From a virus, in the IMG/VR virus record IMGVR_UViG_3300032289_000434, positions 1 through 36,986 of that record: 36,986 bases of DNA. One strand, 5' to 3'. Made by a program: the position numbers and the translations under genes. How positions within the stretch are numbered: position 1 is the first letter of the stretch; each line of letters begins with the position of its first letter. Below are positions 31,633 through 36,986 of the stretch, piece by piece. The notes beneath the pieces were generated by a model. The model saw nothing but the letters and a program-made list of their open reading frames with translations, did no database searches and was not told the origin of the DNA.

Positions 31633-31888
31633 AGGCGGTTTAAACGCCAAGGGAAGGGCTTCTGCTAAGGCTCAGGGTATGAACCTGAAAGCACCTGTTA
31701 AAAGCGGTGACAACCCCCGTAGAGCCTCGTTTTTGGCCCGTATGGGCAATATGCCTGGCCCTGAAAGAAAACCTAATGGAGAGCCTACAAGGCTCCTATT
31801 ATCCCTACAAGCCTGGGGTGCTTCATCTAAGGCTGATGCTAAGGCAAAGGCTGCAGCAATATCCAAGCGTAATAAGGGTAAGAAATGA
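31589..31888 (+). CDS. Conserved Lys/Gly-rich phage protein (99 aa)
   Basis: Start at 31589 with GGAGG upstream; longer frame rejected because it starts inside the glycosyltransferase. Contains WQRKAGKNPKGGLNAKGRAS, LKAPVKSGDNPRRASFLARM and GNMPGPERKPNGEPTRL, the pattern of a widespread phage family with basic RNA/DNA-binding character. High pI. It overlaps the glycosyltransferase gene by 44 bases. Confidence 0.75.
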   Translation: MATAAWQRKAGKNPKGGLNAKGRASAKAQGMNLKAPVKSGDNPRRASFLARMGNMPGPERKPNGEPTRLLLSLQAWGASSKADAKAKAAAISKRNKGKK

Positions 31889-32067
31889 AAAAGAAGGCTA
31901 AGTCAAAAGTTAATGCTGCTGGCAACTATACCAAACCTGGTATGAGAGCAACGTTGTTTAAAAAAATTAAAGCAGGTTCAAAGGGTGGAGATCCTGGAGA
32001 ATGGTCTGCTCGTAAGGCTCAACTACTTGCTGTTCAATATAAGAAAGCAGGCGGGGGTTACAAGTAA
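31885..32067 (+). CDS. Conserved small basic phage protein (60 aa)
   Basis: ATGA overlap. Product: KPGMRATLFKKIKAGSKGG then EWSARKAQLLAVQYKKAGGGYK, a phage-conserved motif often seen next to similar proteins. Strongly basic. Likely virion or DNA-associated; function not known. It ends at 32067 by one-base overlap with the next gene. Confidence 0.75.
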   Translation: MKKKAKSKVNAAGNYTKPGMRATLFKKIKAGSKGGDPGEWSARKAQLLAVQYKKAGGGYK

Positions 32068-32303
32068 TGGCACTTGCTAAATCCCAAAAATCTTTAAAAG
32101 ACTGGACTGCTCAGAAATGGAAAACCTCTGATGGTAAGCCATCAAAAGGTAAAAAGAGATATCTGCCAGAGGCGGCATGGAACTCTTTAAGCCCAGCAGA
32201 AAAGGCTGCTACTAATAAAGCCAAGGCTAAGGGTAATGCCAAGGGTAAACAGTTTGTAAAACAACCAAAATCAATAGCAAAAAAAACATCAAAATATAGA
32301 TAG
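32067..32303 (+). CDS. Conserved basic phage protein, DUF5872-like (78 aa)
   Basis: Begins LAKSQKSLKDWTAQKWKTSDGK, then RYLPEAAWNSLSPAEKAATN, ending KQFVKQPKSIAKKTSKYR; this order matches a small family seen in phages and marine bacteria (I believe DUF5872, from memory). Lys content about one in four. Possible nucleic-acid binding. Third in a row of basic small genes. Confidence 0.72.
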   Translation: MALAKSQKSLKDWTAQKWKTSDGKPSKGKKRYLPEAAWNSLSPAEKAATNKAKAKGNAKGKQFVKQPKSIAKKTSKYR

Positions 32304-32314
32304 CGAGGAATACC

Positions 32315-32959
32315 ATGGCCGATATTAACGACAATAGTGATGTCGAATTAGCAATTGCTAGAGTTCAAATGGCAATCGCTGAGAGCGATCTCAGAGACAC
32401 TAACTCTAAACTAGCGAAGTTGGCTAAGACTACCAAGTCAAGAACTAACTACTCTAGCCGTAATAACCAAACTAAGGCTTTCAAGCCTAACGGTGTAACT
32501 GCACCATCTAACTTTACATACTCAATTATGCCATCTTCTAAGGCGCCATCTTTCCGTGCAGGAGAGCGTGGAGATTCTGTACGCAATCCAAGAGCCAATG
32601 AATACCGTGCAGGTGAGCGTGGCCAAGGAGTAATGAAGGCATCTTCTAAGTCAACTTCTGCTCCTAAGGTCTCTAATGCCTCTTACAAGGCTCCTAATGC
32701 CCCTACAGCGTCTCAGATCTCAGCAGCCAAGGCAAGATCAGGAGCATCTAATGTTTATACTCCTAACACCGCTCCTAAGCCAAAGACTAAGAAGACTTAC
32801 GTAATGCCTAAGGCAACTGCTGCTCAAGTAGAGTATGGCAAACTTCGTGGTGGAACTGTTGGCGGTTCAAAAGCGCCTAAGTTCTCTGGTCCTAAGCCAT
32901 TAACAGCAGCCCAAAAGAAGGCTATGGCAGATGCTAAGAAGAAGGCTGGAGGCCGCTAA
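32315..32959 (+). CDS. Basic low-complexity protein with internal repeat (214 aa)
   Basis: N-terminal helix (VELAIARVQMAIAESDL), then a disordered Ser/Lys/Ala/Pro-rich body. A repeated RAGERG element appears twice (near residues 81 and 97). Net positive. Possible capsid-internal or connector-associated protein; no domain recognised. RBS AGCGAGGAATACC. Confidence 0.62.
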   Translation: MADINDNSDVELAIARVQMAIAESDLRDTNSKLAKLAKTTKSRTNYSSRNNQTKAFKPNGVTAPSNFTYSIMPSSKAPSFRAGERGDSVRNPRANEYRAGERGQGVMKASSKSTSAPKVSNASYKAPNAPTASQISAAKARSGASNVYTPNTAPKPKTKKTYVMPKATAAQVEYGKLRGGTVGGSKAPKFSGPKPLTAAQKKAMADAKKKAGGR

Positions 32960-32961
32960 TA

Positions 32962-33234
32962 ATGGCCGTCGGAACTTTAGGTTCTACATTTAGTGCTGAA
33001 TTAAATCGCCTTGCTAATGGTGGCACTTACCCTGACATCTTAGCATACAAAGGTGATAACGAAGCAGCCAACGTTTGGGCAGGTACAACTAATCTAGATG
33101 TACAAGGTGCTCTTAACCGTAAGGCTGGGAAGACTGATCCAACAACATTTTTAGACATCAACGGTATTTGTAACTTACTTGCATCAACAAGTGATTTAGA
33201 AGCACCAGAAGCCCTTAGAAGGATATCCTCTTAA
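32962..33234 (+). CDS. Hypothetical virion protein (90 aa)
   Basis: Begins VGTLGSTFSAELNRLANGGTYPD with ILAYKGDNEAANVW and LNRKAGKTDPTTFLDINGIC. Mixed alpha/beta. Overlaps the next gene start by TAATG. Similar small proteins sit before the connector gene in podovirus-like phages; function unknown. Confidence 0.62.
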   Translation: MAVGTLGSTFSAELNRLANGGTYPDILAYKGDNEAANVWAGTTNLDVQGALNRKAGKTDPTTFLDINGICNLLASTSDLEAPEALRRISS

Positions 33235-34130
33235 TGACAACGACCTACGCCAATCTTGTAGACGAGGTGTTACTTAACCTTTCAGGTTACACACTTCGCC
33301 AAGACAGAACTACACATTTAACTGGTGCTATTACCTCAACTAGCACAACACTAAACCTCGCTAGTGTTTCCAATATTGGCAAGGGTCTTGTTGAAATTGA
33401 CGAAGAACTAATTTGGATCGATTCTTATGACCGTATTTCTAATACTGCGACTATTCCCCCATATGGTCGTGGTTACAATGGTACGACTCCTGCTGCTCAT
33501 AACACCAATACGAAGGTCACAATTGCGCCGTATTTTCCTAGAGCGACTGTAAAGAAAGCCATCAATGATACAATTGATGCAGTCTTCCCTAAGTTGTTTG
33601 GTGTAGCAACATACACATTTCCACTACAGGCTACTAAAACATCATACCAAGTTCCTGCAGAAGTTGAGACTGTTCTAAATGCTACATGGAGCACAGTTGG
33701 TCCATCTAATGAGTGGCTACCTATCAAGTCATGGCGTCAAGATCCTATGGCTAATACGACAGCATTTACCACAGGAAACAGCGTTTCAGTATATGACCAG
33801 ATCACACCTGGCCGTACAGTTCAAATCTTTTATACAAAAAAACCTTCACTATTAACAAATGCTAGTGATGACTTCGCAACTACTGGTTTACCTTCATCAT
33901 GTAAAGATGTAATTATGTACGGTGCTGCTTACCGACTAGCATCATTCATTGATCCAGGTAGATTAACATACACCTCAGCCGAAGCAGATAATACTGATAC
34001 TAAGATCCAATATGGTTCTGGTGCATCTACTGCTCGTTTCTTGCTTGCCCTATTTACCCAAAGACTAACAGAGGAATCTGAAAAACTCCGTGATGTCTAT
34101 CCAATCAGAATCCACTATACGAGGTACTAA
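33234..34130 (+). CDS. Head-tail connector / tail tubular-like protein (298 aa)
   Basis: Domain order: short helix (YANLVDEVLLNLSG), beta domain from residue 28 (HLTGAITSTSTTLNLASVSNIG, EIDEELIWIDS, YNGTTPAAH) and helical/beta C-terminal part with FPRATVKKAINDTIDAVFPKL and KDVIMYGAAYRLASF. The beta domain (threonine-rich, with an E-x-(I/L)xxxxI segment) recurs at the start of the next gene. Length and position suggest a connector, by analogy to T7 gp11. Confidence 0.6.
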   Translation: MTTTYANLVDEVLLNLSGYTLRQDRTTHLTGAITSTSTTLNLASVSNIGKGLVEIDEELIWIDSYDRISNTATIPPYGRGYNGTTPAAHNTNTKVTIAPYFPRATVKKAINDTIDAVFPKLFGVATYTFPLQATKTSYQVPAEVETVLNATWSTVGPSNEWLPIKSWRQDPMANTTAFTTGNSVSVYDQITPGRTVQIFYTKKPSLLTNASDDFATTGLPSSCKDVIMYGAAYRLASFIDPGRLTYTSAEADNTDTKIQYGSGASTARFLLALFTQRLTEESEKLRDVYPIRIHYTRY

Positions 34131-36320
34131 ATGACAACTCGCTTATACTCATCCATCTCTCAGGAGACTACTCTAACATCATCACTTGCTGGTAGCACAA
34201 GCGCTACTACAATGGTAGTAAATAGTGCCTCTAATCTACTAGCATCTATTGCTCCTACTGGTACTCAGACATTTACAGTAGTCATCGATCCAGATACAGC
34301 CCTTGAAGAAATTGTAGATGTTGTCTATCCTAGTGCTCCAGGTAGCAATACATTAACAATTGTTCGTGGTATTGACTCATCTTCGGCAATTGCTCACTCT
34401 GCTGGCGCTAAAGTTCGCCATATGGCTATTGGCCGTGACCTTCGTGATGCCAATGAACATCAAGAAAATACAACTACAGCACATGGAATTACACTTTCTC
34501 AATTAGTTAAGATTACTGATACTGGTACAGTATCTGCAGGAATGCTTGCATCTAACGCAGTAACTACTGTTAAAATTACAGATGCTAACGTGACTGCCGC
34601 TAAATTAGCCTCTGATTCTGTAACAACCGCAAAGATTCTTGACTCAAATGTAACTACAGCAAAAATTGCTGATTCTAATGTAACTACCACTAAAATTGCT
34701 GATAGCAACGTAACTGCTGGCAAACTTGCTAGTGATTCAGTAACAACTGCTAAAATTGTAGATTCCGCAGTAACTACTGCTAAGATTAACGATGGAGCAG
34801 TAACCTCAGCCAAGATTGCTGATGGAACAATTGTTAACGCTGACATTAGCGCATCTGCTGCTATCTCTTATAGCAAGTTAAACCTTACTGGAACTATTAC
34901 ATCTTCCGATATAGTAAATGGAACTATTGTTGCTGCTGATATTGCAGATGGAACTATTACTGCAGCCAAGTTAGTATCTGACCCATATGCTCGTGCTAAC
35001 CATACTGGTACACAGTTAGCATCAACTATCTCAGATTTTGATACACAGGTTCGTACATCTCGTTTAGACCAAATGACTGCACCTACTGGTTCAGTATCTT
35101 TGAATAGCCAAAAGATTACAAACCTTGCTACACCTACTCTTAATACAGATGCTTCAACTAAGGCTTATGTAGATACATCTATTGCTAACCTTATTGATGG
35201 TGCTCCTGGCACATTAGATACTCTTAATGAGATTGCTGCTGCTATCAATGATACAGCAAACTTTGCAGATACAGTAGTCCTAAAGTCTGGTTCTACAATG
35301 ACTGGTGCCCTGACTTTATCAGGTGCTCCATCATCTAACTTACACGCTGCTACTAAGGCGTATGTAGATTCCTTTGCTCCAAATGTATCAGCAGATGCTG
35401 CTGCCGCTGCTGCGAGTGCCGCTGCTGCTGCAGCCTCATATGATTCATTTGATGATAGATACTTAGGTGCTAAAGCAACTGCTCCATCTGTAGATAATGA
35501 TGGCAACGCATTAGTTGCTGGTGCTCTATACTGGAATACATCTACAGGTGCTATGCAAGTATGGAATGCTACATCATCTTCTTGGGGTGGAATTACATCT
35601 GCAGTATCTTCTAGTCGATGGACTAAGGTTGCATCTGGTGGAGAAACAACCATCAATGGTTCAGATGATAATTCAGTAACTTTATCTTATACAGTTGGAT
35701 ATGAGCAAGTATACCTAAATGGTGTATTGCTAACTAGAGGTTCAGACTACACAGCATCTACTGGCTCAAGCATTACTGGCTTAACTGCCCTTACTGCTGG
35801 AGATATTGTTGAAGTTCTATCTTGGACACCATATAGCGTAGCAAATGCTCTTACAACTACAATAGCAGACGCTAAAGGTGACTTACTTGTAGGTACTGCT
35901 AACGATACAGTTGGTAGACTAGCAGTAGGAACTAATGGTCAATATCTAGTAGCAGATAGCGCTGAGACTACTGGAGTTAAATGGGCTACCTTATCTGCAG
36001 TATCAACTCTTGATTTAACAATCAATGGTGATACTAGCACATCATATACCTTAGTCTCTGGAGATAGAAATAAGTTAGTTACATTAACAAACGCTAACCC
36101 TATTACTTTAACAGTGCCACCTGCAACATTTACTGCAGGACAACAGATACATATTGCTCAGATGGGTGCTGGTCAAGTAACACTAGCGCAAGGTGCTGGA
36201 GTAACTATAGTCTCTACAGGAGCAACCGCATCAGCGCCTAAACTTAGAGCGCAATACTCAACAGGTACGATTATTTGTACAGCAAGCAATACCTTCCTAG
36301 TGATTGGAGACATAGCCTAA
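34131..36320 (+). CDS. Tail fibre / receptor-binding protein with decapeptide repeats (729 aa)
   Basis: N-terminal attachment domain (residues 1-100), then nine near-perfect 10-residue repeats (about 143-232; xNVTTAKIAD consensus), a SLNSQKITNLATP and TKAYVDTSI trimerisation-like region (about 320-350, repeated near 410), an alanine-rich coil (about 425-440), and a C-terminal 103-residue domain. Triple-beta-helix-like repeats and the AYVD motif are typical for homotrimeric fibres. Binds the host surface, probably. Confidence 0.8.
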   Translation: MTTRLYSSISQETTLTSSLAGSTSATTMVVNSASNLLASIAPTGTQTFTVVIDPDTALEEIVDVVYPSAPGSNTLTIVRGIDSSSAIAHSAGAKVRHMAIGRDLRDANEHQENTTTAHGITLSQLVKITDTGTVSAGMLASNAVTTVKITDANVTAAKLASDSVTTAKILDSNVTTAKIADSNVTTTKIADSNVTAGKLASDSVTTAKIVDSAVTTAKINDGAVTSAKIADGTIVNADISASAAISYSKLNLTGTITSSDIVNGTIVAADIADGTITAAKLVSDPYARANHTGTQLASTISDFDTQVRTSRLDQMTAPTGSVSLNSQKITNLATPTLNTDASTKAYVDTSIANLIDGAPGTLDTLNEIAAAINDTANFADTVVLKSGSTMTGALTLSGAPSSNLHAATKAYVDSFAPNVSADAAAAAASAAAAAASYDSFDDRYLGAKATAPSVDNDGNALVAGALYWNTSTGAMQVWNATSSSWGGITSAVSSSRWTKVASGGETTINGSDDNSVTLSYTVGYEQVYLNGVLLTRGSDYTASTGSSITGLTALTAGDIVEVLSWTPYSVANALTTTIADAKGDLLVGTANDTVGRLAVGTNGQYLVADSAETTGVKWATLSAVSTLDLTINGDTSTSYTLVSGDRNKLVTLTNANPITLTVPPATFTAGQQIHIAQMGAGQVTLAQGAGVTIVSTGATASAPKLRAQYSTGTIICTASNTFLVIGDIA
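34557..34826 (+). repeat. 30-bp tandem coding repeat in tail fibre
   Basis: Nine units of ten codons, consensus NVTTAKI(A/V)DS. DNA copies differ more than the peptide does, mainly by third positions, pointing to selection on the protein rather than recent slippage. Confidence 0.8.
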
Positions 36321-36883
36321 TGACCCGTGCTAGAACCAATGCGGATAACGCATTAGCAGATATTACTGGTGTAACAGCCAGCACAGGGTTGTCTGGTACA
36401 GCCTCTAGTGGAACAGCAACGCTAAGTATTGACAGTACTGTTGCTACTCTTAGTGGTAGCCAAACCCTAACCAATAAAGACTTATCAAGTGGAACTAATA
36501 CACTTCCTGCATCTGTAGTAACTACTAGCGGAAGCCAAACTCTTACAAATAAGACATTAACTTCCCCTAAGATTAACCTAACTTTAAATGCTCAAACTGG
36601 TACAAGTTATACACTAGATGCTACCGATTCAGGTAAATTAGTTACTTTAGCAAATGCTGGTGCAATTACACTTACAGTACCACCAGCAGTATTTTCTACT
36701 GGAGAGCAAATCAATATTGCTCAAACTGGAGCAGGACAAGTCACATTTGCCCAAGGTTCAGGAGTAACCATTAACTCTAATGGCGCTACTGCTACTGCTC
36801 CAAAAATTAGAGTTCAGTACTCTGCAGTAACAGTTATCTGTACTGCAAGTAACACTTTCTTGGTGATTGGAGATATTGCCTAA
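36320..36883 (+). CDS. Second fibre protein sharing the fibre C-terminal domain (187 aa)
   Basis: Start at 36320 by TAATG overlap. N-terminal Thr/Ser-rich shaft with GSQTLTNKDL and GSQTLTNKTLTSPKI repeats, common in phage fibres; the last 103 residues match the end of the preceding protein at 73 of 103 positions (my count), both ending TFLVIGDIA. Could form a mixed fibre tip or be an alternative receptor-binding subunit. Confidence 0.75.
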   Translation: MTRARTNADNALADITGVTASTGLSGTASSGTATLSIDSTVATLSGSQTLTNKDLSSGTNTLPASVVTTSGSQTLTNKTLTSPKINLTLNAQTGTSYTLDATDSGKLVTLANAGAITLTVPPAVFSTGEQINIAQTGAGQVTFAQGSGVTINSNGATATAPKIRVQYSAVTVICTASNTFLVIGDIA

Positions 36884-36986
36884 TGCCAATTCTTGGTATT
36901 GTTGCCTCGCAGATTAGCGGGCATTTAGATACTTTTACACCTACTGGTTCATATGATGCTTTGGCTACCTATACTGTTCCTAGCGG
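36883..36986 (+). CDS. Tail protein, 3' end outside window
   Basis: Starts by TAATG overlap; 34 codons are visible, beginning MPILGIVASQISGHLDTFTP. The IASQISGxL start followed by a (Y)DALATYTVPSG-type strand occurs in phage tail or fibre proteins. Nothing more can be said. Confidence 0.6.
   Translation, partial: MPILGIVASQISGHLDTFTPTGSYDALATYTVPS

Noticed and set aside
34499-34846. 115-aa minus-strand open frame with periodic Val/Ala repeats
   Set aside because: Shadow of the tail-fibre decapeptide repeat on the other strand.
1-36986. Temperate lifestyle genes (integrase, excisionase, repressor, attachment site)
   Set aside because: None recognised in the window; the iterons and palindromes are not enough to claim lysogeny control.

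Overview
The window looks like most of the genome of a tailed double-stranded DNA phage of an actinobacterium. The host call rests on a WhiB-family Fe-S regulator (10192-10584, minus strand), a protein family confined to actinobacteria and their viruses, together with actinobacterial-looking promoters and a lytic transglycosylase domain of the actinobacterial type. The AT-leaning coding DNA suggests a small-genome aquatic actinobacterium rather than a high-GC soil one; this is inference. No integrase, excisionase, tRNA, rRNA, CRISPR array or insertion sequence was found. Both window edges cut tail genes, so the map would fit a circular or circularly permuted genome, but that cannot be shown here.

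Layout. (1) 1-2223: end of the tail region, then a lysis cassette (holin-like membrane protein, M15-family peptidase endolysin, second small membrane protein) closed by a strong terminator. (2) 2224-9697, plus strand: early/replication genes, starting at what looks like a leaderless promoter with a palindromic operator candidate. Encoded are a RecB/Cas4-like nuclease, zinc-ribbon proteins, a RecA/DnaB-fold ATPase, a secreted transglycosylase-like protein, a Holliday-junction-resolvase-like nuclease, a primase split over two overlapping frames, a DUF1599/Nmad1 protein, an HNH protein, a metallophosphoesterase and a sigma-70-like factor. (3) 9711-13730, minus strand: a ten-gene overlapping operon with an amidoligase fused to a cysteine-rich domain, a class II glutamine amidotransferase, WhiB and several tiny membrane or zinc-binding proteins. 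It is bounded by its own promoter and terminator. (4) 13731-15183: mostly non-coding, with degenerate 44-bp repeats, paired TCGGACA iterons, divergent promoters, one 154-aa gene, a terminator and a cluster of perfect hairpins. (5) 15184-36986, plus strand: packaging and virion genes. These are the large terminase, portal, a proteasome beta-like Ntn-hydrolase, a 1932-aa virion protein candidate, two further candidate virion proteins, scaffold, major capsid protein, a run of small lysine-rich proteins interrupted by a glycosyltransferase, a connector-like protein and tail fibres. No major tail protein, tail-assembly chaperones or tape measure is visible between capsid and fibres, which favours a podovirus-like particle.

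How it may work together. The phage sigma factor and WhiB probably control the timing of expression from the few intergenic promoters, three of which share an ATCTG(C/T)TA-type extended -10. The amidoligase plus amidotransferase pair is predicted to form amide bonds on a peptide, protein or cell-wall target. The proteasome-like enzyme sits where a prohead protease is normally found and is the best candidate for capsid maturation or for processing internal proteins. The two most unusual systems are this protease and the minus-strand amidoligase operon.
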